Origin: Stenotrophomonas_A sp035629025 | GTDB taxonomy: Bacteria; Pseudomonadota; Gammaproteobacteria; Xanthomonadales; Xanthomonadaceae | Length of the DNA: 64,000 nucleotides | Direction: 5' to 3' | NCBI GenBank assembly: GCA_035629025.1 | Contig: DASPIU010000040.1 | Span: forward strand, 29,540 to 93,539 | Part shown: positions 15,754 to 25,100 of the stretch, in pieces | Layout: every line of letters starts with the position of its first letter | Numbering within the stretch: position 1 is the stretch's first letter | The notes under the pieces: model-generated | The model's database searches: none | What the model was told of the DNA's origin: nothing | The model's input: only the letters and a program-made list of their open reading frames with translations | Made by a program: the position numbers and the translations under genes

Positions 15754-16618
15754 GCTGTTCGCGCGTTGGCGCGCCCGCGCCGAACACCATCTCGACACCT
15801 GCCTGCCGGACCCGGCGCAGGCGCCGCAGCGTCTGCACGCAGCCATGCGCCACGCCGCCACTGGGGGCGGCAAGCGCATGCGTCCGCTGCTGGTGCATGC
15901 CAGCGGCCACCTGTTCGGCGCCGACGAAGCCTTGCTCGATGCCCCGGCCTCGGCGGTGGAACTGGTGCACGCCTATTCGCTGGTGCATGACGACCTGCCG
16001 GCCATGGACGATGACGACCTGCGCCGTGGCCGCCCCACCGTGCACATCGCCTTTGACGAAGCCACCGCCATCCTCGCTGGCGATGCCCTGCAGACCCGCG
16101 CCTTTGAAGTTCTCGCTGCCAGTCCCGCCAGCGATGCCCTGCGCGTGGCCTGGCTGCAAACCCTGGCCAGCGCTTCCGGCGCCGCCGGCATGTGCGGCGG
16201 CCAGGCCCTGGATATCGACGCCACTGGCCAGGCCCAGACCCTGGCGCAGTTGCAGACGATGCATGCGTTGAAGACCGGCGCCCTGATCCGCGCCGCCGTG
16301 CGCATGGGCGCGCTCGCCGGCAACGCTGACGCCGCCACGCTGTCGCGGCTGGACGCATTCGCTGCCGCCCTTGGCCTGGCCTTCCAGGTCCGCGACGACA
16401 TCCTCGACATCGAGGCCGACTCCGCGCAGCTGGGCAAGACCGCGGGCAAGGACGTGGCCCAGCACAAGTCCACGTTCCCGGCGTTGCTTGGGATGGACGG
16501 CGCCAAGCGCCGCCTGGCGGAGCTGAGCGAGCAGATGCGCGATGCGCTGGACAGCGACGGGCCCAACGCCGGGCCGCTGCTGGCCTTGGCGCGGCTGGCG
16601 GTGGAACGCGGGAATTGA
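15743..16618 (+). CDS. ispA: Farnesyl diphosphate synthase / polyprenyl synthetase
   Basis: The 291-residue enzyme condenses isopentenyl diphosphate with dimethylallyl and geranyl diphosphate to farnesyl diphosphate in the cytosol. The first aspartate-rich motif is HDDLPAMDDDDLRRGRPT and the second is FQVRDDILDIEADSAQLGK, both binding Mg-diphosphate. GGGKRMRPLL is the isopentenyl-diphosphate site. The residues before the first motif (VHAYSLVH) fit a short-chain synthase of the IspA type. dxs, which often follows in this neighbourhood, is absent; the gene is followed by a repeat-filled gap. Confidence 0.93.
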   Translation: MAAELFARWRARAEHHLDTCLPDPAQAPQRLHAAMRHAATGGGKRMRPLLVHASGHLFGADEALLDAPASAVELVHAYSLVHDDLPAMDDDDLRRGRPTVHIAFDEATAILAGDALQTRAFEVLAASPASDALRVAWLQTLASASGAAGMCGGQALDIDATGQAQTLAQLQTMHALKTGALIRAAVRMGALAGNADAATLSRLDAFAAALGLAFQVRDDILDIEADSAQLGKTAGKDVAQHKSTFPALLGMDGAKRRLAELSEQMRDALDSDGPNAGPLLALARLAVERGN

Positions 16619-16636
16619 TCGGTCGCCTTGCACCGT

Positions 16637-16729
16637 TGCAGGAGGGGCTTCAGCCCCGACGAGCGGAGTCGTGAGCTGTCAGATCACGGTCGCGGCCGAT
16701 GGCCCAAGGCCACAAGAGCCGCTCCTACA
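16637..16729. repeat. Inverted pair of diverged GTAG REP hairpins
   Basis: The first unit (16637-16660) is a GGGGC-stem version. The second (16689-16729) is inverted and carries an inner stem, reading on the - strand TGTAGGAGCGGCTCTTGTGG then CCTTGGGCCATCGGCCGCGAC. The long version recurs at 61459-61499. The 389-bp gap 16619-17007 contains no gene: only these REPs, the palindromic element at 16761 and another REP at 16934. Confidence 0.8.
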
Positions 16730-16760
16730 GGTCATGCGAGGTTTTCATCCGGTCACGACC

Positions 16761-16882
16761 ATCTGTCGGGCGCTCGGGGGCAGGCCCTTTCGGGACGCTA
16801 GACGCCATGGATGGCGTCTAGCAGCCCCAGGGATGGGTTCACCGCGTGTCCCGAAAGGGCCTGCCCCCGGGCGCTGCGCGAT
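16761..16882 (+). repeat. 122-nt palindromic structured element, copy 1
   Basis: The outer arms 16775-16796 and 16848-16869 are exact 22-nt reverse complements (CGGGGGCAGGCC... / ...GGCCTGCCCCCG). An inner 12-bp stem GCTAGACGCCAT/ATGGCGTCTAGC lies at 16797-16822, followed by an unpaired AGCCCCAGGGATGGGTT segment. It is 121/122 identical to copy 2 at 21945, and copy 3 at 39707 keeps the fold with different stem sequence. It is located downstream of ispA in the same orientation. Confidence 0.85.
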
Positions 16883-16933
16883 AAAACCAGAACAGCCGCT
16901 TCGTCAGCGTGCAATAAGGCCGGAAACCGCGCG

Positions 16934-16957
16934 GTCGCGGCTGAAGCCGCTCCTACA
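16934..16957. repeat. GTAG REP hairpin, reverse orientation
   Basis: GTCGCGGCTGAAGCCGCTCC then TACA: the reverse complement of the REP at 2471, placed 51 bp past palindromic element copy 1, as a REP also follows copy 2. Confidence 0.85.
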
Positions 16958-17007
16958 ATGGCTTCGGCAAATCCAACCACCAATCCAACAAACCGGCCGG
17001 TCCAGCG

Positions 17008-17397
17008 TTACTTGATCAGCCGCAGCGTGAACGGATAACGGTAAGTCTCGCCGTTGTTCGCCTTCACCGCCGCCAGGATGCAGAACACGATGTTCGCGAT
17101 CCACACCAGCGTCGGCAGGAAGAACAACAGGCCAAACGAAATCACCGTCAGGATGATCGCCACCACATACGCGATGCCGATCGTGATCTGGAAGTTCAAG
17201 GCCTCCTTCGACTGATCCACCACGAACGGCTTGGACGGCGTCGCGTCCTTGTGGATCAACCAGATGATCAGCGCCCCGACAAACCACGTCAGCGTGCCCA
17301 GCAAGTGCGCCACCAGCGCCAGCGTGCGTTCGTCCTGGGGCGCGGCCGTGGTGATCGGCGGCGGCGGCGGTGCAGCGGAAGTGTCGTATTCGCTCAT
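17008..17397 (-). CDS. DUF4870 (Tic20-like) small membrane protein
   Basis: The 129-residue protein starts with a Pro-rich cytosolic tail (SAAPPPPPITTA). Three to four membrane segments follow, with LALVAHLLGTLTWFVGALII, then WLIHKDATPSKPFVVDQSKE and ALNFQITI. The W-L-x-x-K-x-x-x-P-F-V-x-x-x-x-K-E-A-L-N-F-Q pattern defines DUF4870. These inner-membrane proteins are widespread and have no established function. The gene lies 90 bp downstream of pmbA on the same strand and may be read from it. Confidence 0.9.
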   Translation of the reverse strand: MSEYDTSAAPPPPPITTAAPQDERTLALVAHLLGTLTWFVGALIIWLIHKDATPSKPFVVDQSKEALNFQITIGIAYVVAIILTVISFGLLFFLPTLVWIANIVFCILAAVKANNGETYRYPFTLRLIK

Positions 17398-17487
17398 CTT
17401 TCGTTCCTTCGCATGAGGGGGGCGTGCGCACTGTCCGCGCCCGGCCCCGATCCTGTCAAGGTACCGCTCCTTCCCGACCGCGCCGGC

Positions 17488-18900
17488 TCAGCCCTCGCCC
17501 GCCACCGTCATCCCCTCCACCAGCACCGTACCCACGTGGATGTGCGAACGCCGGTCGATATCCGCCCCCACCGCCGCGACGCGCTGGAACATCTCGCGCA
17601 GGTTGCCCGCCACCGTCACGTTGTCGACCGGATGACTGATCGCTCCCTGCTCCACCAGGAAGCCACCAGCCCCGCGCGAATAGTCGCCCGTCACCGAATT
17701 CACGCCCTGGCCCATCAGCTCGGTCACCAGCAGCGCACGCGGCACCCCGGCCATGATTTCCTCCAGCCCCGCCGCATTGGCCGAGATCCGCAGGTTGTGC
17801 ACCCCGCCGGCATTGCCCGTGCTCTGCAACCCCAGCTTGCGCGCCGAATAACTGCCCAGCACATAACGCTGCAACACCCCGTCGGCGACCAGCGCCGAAT
17901 CGCGCGTCGCCACGCCCTCGCCATCGAACGCCGCCGACCGCAGGCCGCGCCGCAGGTGCGGGCGTTCGACGATGTCCAGCCATTCCGGAAACAGCCGTTC
18001 GCCCACGCTGTCGAGCAGGAAGCTCGCGCGCCGGTACAAGGCGCCGCCGGACACCGCGCCAAGCAAATGCCCGATCAGCGAACGCGAGACCTCCGGCGCG
18101 AAGATCACCGGCAGCTGCGCGGTCGCCAGTGAACGCGGCTGCATGCGCGCCAGCGTGCGCTGCGCCGCGCGGCGGCCGATCGCCTCCGGCGCTTCCAGGT
18201 CCTCGCGCGCCAGTGCACTGCTGTACCAGCCGTCGCGCTGCATGTCCTCGCCCTGGCCGGCAATCAGCGCGCAGCCGATGCTGTAGTGCGTGCTGCGCTC
18301 GCGGCCGACGAAACCGTGCGAATTGGCGTACACCGACAGGCTCGCACTGCTGCCCACCGAAGCACCGTCGGAATTGCCGATGCGCGGGTCGGCCTGGCGC
18401 CCGGCCGCCTCGCAGGCCAGAGCCAGGTCCACCGCGGCGTCGGCCTGCAGCGCCCACGGATGCCAGCTATCCAGGTCGGGGAATTCGCGCGCCATCAGCT
18501 CCGCGTCGGCCAGGCCGGAGGCCGGGTCGTCCTCGGTATGCCGGGCGATCGCGCAGGCCTGGGCCACGGTCGCCTCCAGGCTGGATTCCTGCAGGTCGGC
18601 GGTGCTCGCACTGCCCTTGCGGTGGCCAAAGTAGACCGTCACCGCGATGCCGCGGTCGCGGGTCGACTCGACGGTTTCCACTTCGCCCATGCGGACGTTG
18701 ACGTCCAGGCCGAGTTCTTCGCTGCAGCTGACCTCGGCCTGGCTGGCGCCCAGCGCGCGCGCCCGTTGCAGCAGGCGTTCGGAGAGCCCGGCCAGTCGGT
18801 CCAGGCGCAGCTGGCTGTCGTCGCCGGCGTGAAGGTCGGGGGAGATCGCGTTCAATGCTTTATCCTGTGCGGGTAGGTGCCGCGCGCCAGGCGCGGACAT
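17488..18900 (-). CDS. pmbA: Metalloprotease PmbA (TldE)
   Basis: The 470-residue protein is the PmbA/TldE partner of the TldD-TldE heterodimer that trims modified peptides. In E. coli it matures microcin B17 and degrades the antitoxin CcdA. Recognisable segments are GIAVTVYFGHRKGSASTADL, the SVYANSHGFVGRERSTHYS strand, a glycine-rich AVSGGALYRRASFLLD and the C-terminal MGQGVNSVTGDYSRGAGGFL. PmbA contributes no zinc site of its own; TldD carries it. The first ATG (18900) is 17 bp from the divergent darP start, so the promoters overlap. A slightly shorter start is possible, since the first 20 residues are poorly conserved in type. Confidence 0.92.
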   Translation of the reverse strand: MSAPGARHLPAQDKALNAISPDLHAGDDSQLRLDRLAGLSERLLQRARALGASQAEVSCSEELGLDVNVRMGEVETVESTRDRGIAVTVYFGHRKGSASTADLQESSLEATVAQACAIARHTEDDPASGLADAELMAREFPDLDSWHPWALQADAAVDLALACEAAGRQADPRIGNSDGASVGSSASLSVYANSHGFVGRERSTHYSIGCALIAGQGEDMQRDGWYSSALAREDLEAPEAIGRRAAQRTLARMQPRSLATAQLPVIFAPEVSRSLIGHLLGAVSGGALYRRASFLLDSVGERLFPEWLDIVERPHLRRGLRSAAFDGEGVATRDSALVADGVLQRYVLGSYSARKLGLQSTGNAGGVHNLRISANAAGLEEIMAGVPRALLVTELMGQGVNSVTGDYSRGAGGFLVEQGAISHPVDNVTVAGNLREMFQRVAAVGADIDRRSHIHVGTVLVEGMTVAGEG

Positions 18901-18917
18901 GGAAGCTTGGAAAGACG

Positions 18918-19457
18918 ATGCGCGGACGTGATGAAGAAACCGGTGAATTCCTCGGCGCCAGCCGCAGCCAGCAGCGCCGCGAAGCGCTGGAGGTGCTGGC
19001 GCTGGGCGAGAAGCTGGTGGCGCTGACCCCGGCGCAGCTGGCGCGCCTGCCGGTACCCGAGTCGCTGTTGCCGCACATCGAGGACGCCCGCCGCATCACC
19101 GCGCATATTGCCCACAAGCGCCAGCTGGCGTTTCTGGCCAAGCAGATGCGCCGCGAGGACGATGAAGTGCTCGAAGCCATCCGCGACGCGCTTGACGCCA
19201 ACAGCGAGAGCTCGCGCCGCGAAGTGGCCACGATGCATCGGCTCGAACGCTGGCGCGAACGCCTGCTGGACGAAGGCGACGCGGCCCTGGCCGAACTGCT
19301 TGAGGAATACCCCCACGCCGACCGCCAGCAGCTGCGCCAGCTGCTGCGAAATGCGCGCGAGGAAAAGCTGCGCAACAAGCCGCCGCGTGCGTATCGGGAA
19401 ATTTTCCAGGTATTGCGTGATTTGGCGGAAGAGCCGGGAATGGGGAACCGGGAATAG
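18918..19457 (+). CDS. darP: Ribosome biogenesis factor DarP (YjgA)
   Basis: The 179-residue, highly charged helical protein matches the DUF615/YjgA family. SRSQQRREALEVLALGEKLV, LTPAQLARLPVPESLLPHIE and RITAHIAHKRQLAFLAKQMR are the usual landmarks. In E. coli, DarP binds the precursor 50S subunit and promotes maturation of the peptidyl-transferase centre. The gene is commonly found near pmbA/tldE. The ATG at 18918 fits best; an in-frame ATG at 18855 would overlap pmbA. The last five residues (Met-Gly-Asn-Arg-Glu) and the TAG stop are encoded by an invading GGGAAT repeat. Confidence 0.92.
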   Translation: MRGRDEETGEFLGASRSQQRREALEVLALGEKLVALTPAQLARLPVPESLLPHIEDARRITAHIAHKRQLAFLAKQMRREDDEVLEAIRDALDANSESSRREVATMHRLERWRERLLDEGDAALAELLEEYPHADRQQLRQLLRNAREEKLRNKPPRAYREIFQVLRDLAEEPGMGNRE

Positions 19458-19550
19458 GGAATCGCAAGAGCGGTTCCCCACTCCGTGAGTTTCGGCGCCG
19501 ACCAGGCGCTTTTCCCATTCCCCATTCCCGATTCCCCATTCCCGGCCCCC
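19434..19550. repeat. GGGAAT/ATTCCC inverted repeat between darP and tldD
   Basis: The left arm contains GGGAATGGGGAACCGGGAAT, and the right arm CATTCCCCATTCCCGATTCC. It fills the 95-bp gap between the two convergent stop codons and extends into the darP coding end. It is related to the element at 4576-4665 and probably acts as a bidirectional terminator. Confidence 0.75.
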
Positions 19551-19552
19551 AA

Positions 19553-20998
19553 TCAAGCCTGGGTGCCGCCGACGGTCAGCCCATCGATCAACAGCGACGG
19601 CTGGCCCACGCCCACCGGCAGGCTTTGCCCGTCCTTGCCGCAGACGCCGACGCCTTCGTCCAGGGCCAGGTCGTTGCCGACCATGCGTACCTTCTGCATG
19701 GTTTCCGGACCGTTGCCGATCAGGGTGGCGCCCTTGACCGGCGCGGTGATCTTGCCGTCCTCGATCAGGTAGGCCTCGGTCGCGGAGAACACGTACTTGC
19801 CGCTGGTGATGTCGACCTGGCCGCCGCCGAAATTCACTGCATACAGACCCTTCTTCACCGAGCGGATCATCTCCTGCGGGTCGTGCTGGCCGGCGAGCAT
19901 GTAGGTGTTGGTCATGCGCGGCATCGGCAGGTGCGCGAAGGATTCGCGGCGGCCGTTGCCGGTCGGCGCCATGCCCATCAGGCGCGCGTTGAGGGTGTCT
20001 TGCATGTAGCCGACAAGGATGCCGTCCTCGATCAGCGTGGTGCAGTTGGTCGGCGTGCCTTCGTCATCGACGTTGAGCGAGCCACGGCGGCCCGGCAGGG
20101 TGCCGTCGTCGACGATGGTCACGCCGGGCGAGGCCACGCGCTGGCCGATGCGGCCGGCGTAGACACTGGTGCCCTTGCGGTTGAAGTCGCCCTCCAGGCC
20201 ATGGCCGACGGCTTCGTGCAGCAACACGCCTGGCCAACCGGCACCGAGCACCACCGGCATCGTGCCGGCCGGCGCGGCCACCGCCTCAAGGTTGACCAGC
20301 GCCAGGCGCAATGCCTCGCGCGCGAACGCTTCCGGGCGCCCTTCGGCAAACAGCTCGGCGTAGCCGTAGCGCCCGCCGCCACCGGCATAGCCGCTCTCGC
20401 GGCGGCCGCCGTGTTCGACGATCACCTGCACGTTCAAACGCACCAGCGGGCGCACGTCGGCGGCGAGCACGCCGTCGCTGCGCGCCACCAGCATCGTGTC
20501 CACGCCGCCGGACAGGCTCACCATCACCTGCTTCACCCGCGGGTCGGCGGCGCGCAGGAACTGGTCGAGACGGCGCAGCACATCGAGCTTGCTGCCATTG
20601 TCCAGATCATCAATGGGGTCGGTGGCCGGATACAGCGCACGCCCCTGCCCGCCGACCAGCGCGCGCGCCGGCTGCGCGCCGCCATCGCGCGAAATCGCCC
20701 GCGCCGATTGCGCGGCGGCCAGCAAGGCCTCGCGCTGGATGTCGTCGGAGTACGCAAAGCCGGTCTTCTCGCCGGCAATGGCGCGCACGCCCACGCCCTG
20801 CTCGATGGAATGCGCGCCATCCTTGACGATGCCGTCTTCCATGCTCCAGCTTTCGCGCCGCGAATGCTGGAAATACAGGTCGCCGAAATCCACGCCGGGG
20901 CCCAGCAGGGCGCCGAAGGTGCGGTCGAGATGGCCGGCGTCGAGGCCGGCCGGTAGCAGCAGCCGGGTTTCGGCCAGGGCAAGTGCGGTGTCTGTCAT
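19553..20998 (-). CDS. tldD: Metalloprotease TldD
   Basis: The 481-residue protein is the catalytic partner of PmbA. The zinc motif HEAVGHGLEGDF (H-E-x-x-x-H) lies near residue 260. YAGRIGQRVASPGVTIVDDG, GILVGYMQDTLNARLMGM, RMTNTYMLAGQHDPQEMI and TSGKYVFSATEAYLIEDG are family landmarks. The ATG at 20998 gives a standard length; an open extension to 21136 has no similarity. In E. coli the gene follows yhdP, and here yhdP lies just upstream beyond one small gene and a repeat. No thiazole/oxazole peptide precursor that would serve as a substrate was seen nearby. Confidence 0.95.
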   Translation of the reverse strand: MTDTALALAETRLLLPAGLDAGHLDRTFGALLGPGVDFGDLYFQHSRRESWSMEDGIVKDGAHSIEQGVGVRAIAGEKTGFAYSDDIQREALLAAAQSARAISRDGGAQPARALVGGQGRALYPATDPIDDLDNGSKLDVLRRLDQFLRAADPRVKQVMVSLSGGVDTMLVARSDGVLAADVRPLVRLNVQVIVEHGGRRESGYAGGGGRYGYAELFAEGRPEAFAREALRLALVNLEAVAAPAGTMPVVLGAGWPGVLLHEAVGHGLEGDFNRKGTSVYAGRIGQRVASPGVTIVDDGTLPGRRGSLNVDDEGTPTNCTTLIEDGILVGYMQDTLNARLMGMAPTGNGRRESFAHLPMPRMTNTYMLAGQHDPQEMIRSVKKGLYAVNFGGGQVDITSGKYVFSATEAYLIEDGKITAPVKGATLIGNGPETMQKVRMVGNDLALDEGVGVCGKDGQSLPVGVGQPSLLIDGLTVGGTQA

Positions 20999-21158
20999 CC
21001 GCTCAGGATGGGGGCCCGGCGTGCCAGGCACAAGCCGCGAACTGGCCTGGGCACGCAAAAACGCGCGAGACTGCAGCCTGCAACGCCCGCCGCGCCCGCA
21101 TCGGCCGCTTGCAGTGAGCCCTCCGATCCATCCCATTGAACCGACGCATGGAACGCCG

Positions 21159-21917
21159 ATGAAGTTGACCGCCTACGTCCTCGACGGCCATACCCTGGAC
21201 ATCCGCCCTGCCCCGCGCGAGCGCGACTGGATGGACGCCACCGAACAGCATTACGCCTATCGCTGCCTGCCGCTGGCCATCGCCAACTCGCATGGCTGGG
21301 AGCTGCTGTGCCAGACCGGCTTCATGGCCGAATGGACCGGCGGCAACGCCTTGCAGGACGTGCGCATCTATCCCGACCCGGGCACGCAATCGCCCGCGGT
21401 CAGCCATTTCGGCTATGGCGTGCTCACCTTCCACGTGCCCTGCCTGTTCCGCACCGAGGAAGGCATCGATCTGATGGTCGGCGGCCCGGTCAACCGTCCC
21501 AAGGACGGCATTGCCGGCCTGACCGGCATCGTCGAGACCGACTGGAGCCCCTACACCTTCACCATGAACTGGCGCTTCACCCGCCCCGGCCGCGTGCGCT
21601 TCCAGGCCGGCGAACCGTTCTGCCACCTGTTCCCGCTACAACGCGGCCTGCTCGACGAATGCAGCGCGCAATGGCGCCCGCTCGCCGACGCTCCCGACCT
21701 GGAACGCCTGTACCTGCAATGGACCCAGAGCCGCGGCCAGTTCCTGCAGGACCTCAACGACCCGCAATCGCCCGCCTCCCGCGAGCGCTGGCAACGCGGC
21801 TATTTCCGCGGCCTGACCGGCGACAGCGATATGCCGCAGCCCGGGCACCGCACCAAGCTGCGGTTGCCAGGGTTTGTGCGGGCGGAGGATGACCCCAGTG
21901 AGAATCTCGGCTCGTAG
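21159..21917 (+). CDS. DUF6065-like protein
   Basis: The 252-residue soluble protein has no signal peptide. Segments such as RCLPLAIANSHGWELLCQTG, FMAEWTGGN, FGYGVLTFHVPCLFRTEEGI, GGPVNRPKDGIAGLTGIVET and DWSPYTFTMNWRFTRPG match what I know of the DUF6065 family, whose function is not established. The composition (Trp-, Pro- and Gly-rich beta strands) suggests a small beta-sandwich enzyme or binding domain. The ATG at 21159 is the first that fits; a five-codon mini-ORF (ATG at 21148) overlaps just upstream. The gene interrupts yhdP and tldD, which are adjacent in E. coli, and is on the opposite strand. Confidence 0.7.
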   Translation: MKLTAYVLDGHTLDIRPAPRERDWMDATEQHYAYRCLPLAIANSHGWELLCQTGFMAEWTGGNALQDVRIYPDPGTQSPAVSHFGYGVLTFHVPCLFRTEEGIDLMVGGPVNRPKDGIAGLTGIVETDWSPYTFTMNWRFTRPGRVRFQAGEPFCHLFPLQRGLLDECSAQWRPLADAPDLERLYLQWTQSRGQFLQDLNDPQSPASRERWQRGYFRGLTGDSDMPQPGHRTKLRLPGFVRAEDDPSENLGS

Positions 21918-21944
21918 CCCCGCTTGCGCGTCCGGTCGCGTGGA

Positions 21945-22066
21945 TCTGTCGGGCGCCCGGGGGCAGGCCCTTTCGGGACGCTAGACGCCATGGATGGCGT
22001 CTAGCAGCCCCAGGGATGGGTTCACCGCGTGTCCCGAAAGGGCCTGCCCCCGGGCGCTGCGCGATA
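21945..22066 (+). repeat. 122-nt palindromic structured element, copy 2
   Basis: It differs from copy 1 at one base only, and that base turns a T-G pair into C-G, so the outer stem here is perfect over 27 bp (21954-21980 with 22032-22058). It is located 28 bp past the DUF6065 stop codon, in the same orientation relative to the upstream gene as copy 1 has to ispA. Confidence 0.85.
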
Positions 22067-22117
22067 GACCACGAACAGCCGCCTCCATACGAGCGCAAAG
22101 AAAACTGACAACGCGCG

Positions 22118-22141
22118 GTCGCGGCTGAAGCCGCTCCTACA
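22118..22141. repeat. GTAG REP hairpin, reverse orientation
   Basis: GTCGCGGCTGAAGCCGCTCC then TACA, 52 bp past copy 2 of the palindromic element and 10 bp before the yhdP stop codon. The spacing mirrors that at 16934. Confidence 0.85.
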
Positions 22142-22151
22142 AGGGCTTCGG

Positions 22152-25100
22152 TCAGTTCTTTGTGTTTTCGGGCTTTTGCGGTTTTTCGGGCTCGTCGTCG
22201 CGACCGACGACCTCGACCTTCGGGTCCTTCCACGGCCCCGTCACCCGGTACGTCCGCGCCCCCAACTCACCCAGCGGCTTGGACAACACCGCATTGGCCG
22301 CCGCACCCACCGCCGCGCCCACCGGGCCGCCCGCCACCGCCCCCACCACCGCCAGCAGATTGCCCGACTTCGGATGCACCTCGATCGTCTGATCGAACTG
22401 CTGCTGCCGCAAATCCGCAGCACCGCGGATGTCGATATCCGCCGCCGGCCCCTCGATCCGCACCTTGTTCGTCTGCGCCCGACCCTCGTCGAAACGCACC
22501 TCGCCTTCCACCTTGTTGAAAGCGAAACCCTTGGAAAAGAAATCGCGGAAATCCAGCATCAAGCGCCGCGGCAACTGCGCCACGCTCAGCAAGCCCAGCA
22601 CCCGCCCCGCGCCCGGCTCCACCTCCAGCAATTGCCCGTTGCGCGCCGACACCTTCAGGTTGCCCTCCAGCGCCGCCACCTTGAACGCCGTCGGCGCTCC
22701 TGGCCAACCGGCGTCCAGCAACAACTCGCCTTCGCCCGCGCGCAACTGCCCGCCAAAGCCCAGGTCGCGCACCAGATCGCCGAGGTTGCGGCTGTCCAGC
22801 CGCGCCGACAGCCGCGTCGTCGCCGTCGTGCCCTTGCCGCGCCACGCACCGGTCAGCGCGATGTCCTGATCGGCCGAATGCAATTGCAGCTGGTCCAGCT
22901 GCAGGCCGTCGGACAGGCGCCGCGTGCGCAGCACCGCCTTGCCAAGATTGAGCTTGCCCAACTGCAGGTCAGCCACGTCCAGCGCCAGCGGTGGCAGCCT
23001 GGCCGGGTCGATCTCGTCCACCGCGCGCCGCTGCGGCTCCGGCACCGTCTGCGCCAGCGCCGGGCTCACCGCGGCTGCATCAGTTGCGGCATCACTGCTG
23101 GCCGCCGGCGCCGGCGCCGCCGCCGATTGCCAATGCAGTCGCTGCAAGTCGCCACTGACCACCGCGCCGTCGGCGTTGGGCACCTGCAAGGTTCCCTGCA
23201 ATGCAGGCCCGTCGAGCTGCACGGCGATCAGGTCGCGCTGTGGCTTCAGGCGCAAGCGTGTCTGCGGAAACGCGCCACCGACCAGCAACAGGCGGTCGGC
23301 CAGCACATCCACCTGCTGCAGCGGCAGGCTGCTGCCAGCATCGCCACTGCCGCCACGGGCCAGGCTGATCCAGTCCATCGCGTCCAGCGAATCGGTGTGG
23401 CCGCTGACCACCAGACCATGCGCGGGCGGCGCGTCGCTCACGCTGCCGCTGCCCATCACCACGCGCACGCCGGTCTGCTCGCCGCGTGTCACCGCCTTCA
23501 CGGCCACGCGCTCGCCAAAGGCCACATCAACCTCGCCACTGCCCAGCGGCAGCGACACGTCGACCCGCGTCGGCAGCGCGCGCTCGGCGGCCTTGTCCAG
23601 CGGCGCCGGCAAATCCAGCGTCGTGCCGATCAGATCCGAATCCAGCCGCAGGTGGCTGGCCGCCTCCGGCTTGCCCGGCTCCGCGCGCGGCAGGCTCACC
23701 CCGATGCGCCAGTTCGACGCGCCATGCACATAGGGCCGCAGCCATTCCATCTGCGGTGCGCGGTCGAACAAGTCCTTGGCATCGAGCAGCGAGCCGTAGC
23801 TGGCTTCAAACGCCTGCGCCGAATCCCGCACTGCGTTGCCGGCACGCAAATCCAGGGTGCCGGCATTGCCCTTGTGGCGCACCGCCAAGCCCTCGGCGGC
23901 GAAACCTTCATTGCTGTAGGCGGCCTTGCCCTGCACCTGCTCGAACTGCAGGTCCCAGCGCTTGTCGGCGAGCTTGGCGCCATTGAGCGCGACCTGGCCG
24001 CGCAGATGCCCGCCCGGGCCGCCATGCAGGCGCAGCAGCAGGTCGAAGTCGGTCTCGGCCGGGCCACTGGCAACCACGTTGTCGAGGGTTTCGCCGTAGC
24101 TCTTGTGCAGCGGGCTCTGCCGCAGCATCGCCAGCAGGCGCGCCGCGTCGCTGCCGGTGTGCGCGCGCACGTACAGGTCGCCCTCGGCGAAATCGGCGAT
24201 GCCGGCGTCGAAGCGGTCCACCGCCACGCCGGCCAGGTCGCCATGGCCCTGCAACTGGAAGCCGTTGCCGATGAAGGCTACGTCCGCGTCGACCTTTTCC
24301 ATCGCCGGCCAGTCGCGCTGGAAGCGGATCACCCCGTCGCGAATCTGCCCGGTGGCCTCGAAGCGGCCGTCCTGGTGGGTGAAGGGCCACTGATCCAGAT
24401 CGCCGCTGACCAGGCCCACGCCGTGTGTGACCGTGCCGCCAGCCAGGGCCATGTCCAGCCAGTTGATCGCGTTCTGGCTCATCTTCGAGTGGATCCAGAA
24501 CATCTTGGCGACCGGCACCGGCGCGTCGTCGATCTTCGCCGCCAGTTCCAGGCGCGGGCGGGTGCCATCGGCCTGGAACAGCACGCCGCCACGCACCTCG
24601 GCCGCGTATTGCGGCGCCTGCACGCGTAGCGCGGGCGTGCCGATCTGCCAACCGGCGCCTTCGCGCCAGCCGACGATGTCGCCGGCCAGACGCAGTTCGT
24701 GGACCACGCCAAAGCCGCTCGGCCAGTCGAAGCGCAACAACGCGGACGGGTCCGGGCGCAGGCGCACGCCATCACCGTCGCCTTCAAATTCGCCCTGCAG
24801 GCCGCTCAGCCCCGGCGCACGCCCGGTGGTGGCGAAGGCCAGCTCATCGACGCGGCCCTCGGCCCAGAGCTTGCCGCCCTGTTCTCCCACCAGTTGCAGG
24901 CGGCCCAGACGCAGGCGCGGCTGTGATCGGCGCAGCCATTGCCGCAGGCCCGGTTCGACCCGGTCGGTGAGGCCGAGCACGGCCAGCAGTGGCGAGACAT
25001 CGAGGTTGCGGCCGATCGCGGCATAGTGGCGGCCACCAGCCAGGGTCAGGCCATCCATCGGCTGCGCCTTGCCGCCAGCGGTCACCCGCAGCAACGGCGC

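Noticed and set aside
22176..24629. Long + strand open frame opposite yhdP
   Set aside because: Shadow of yhdP codons; rich in Gln, His and Arg with no signature.
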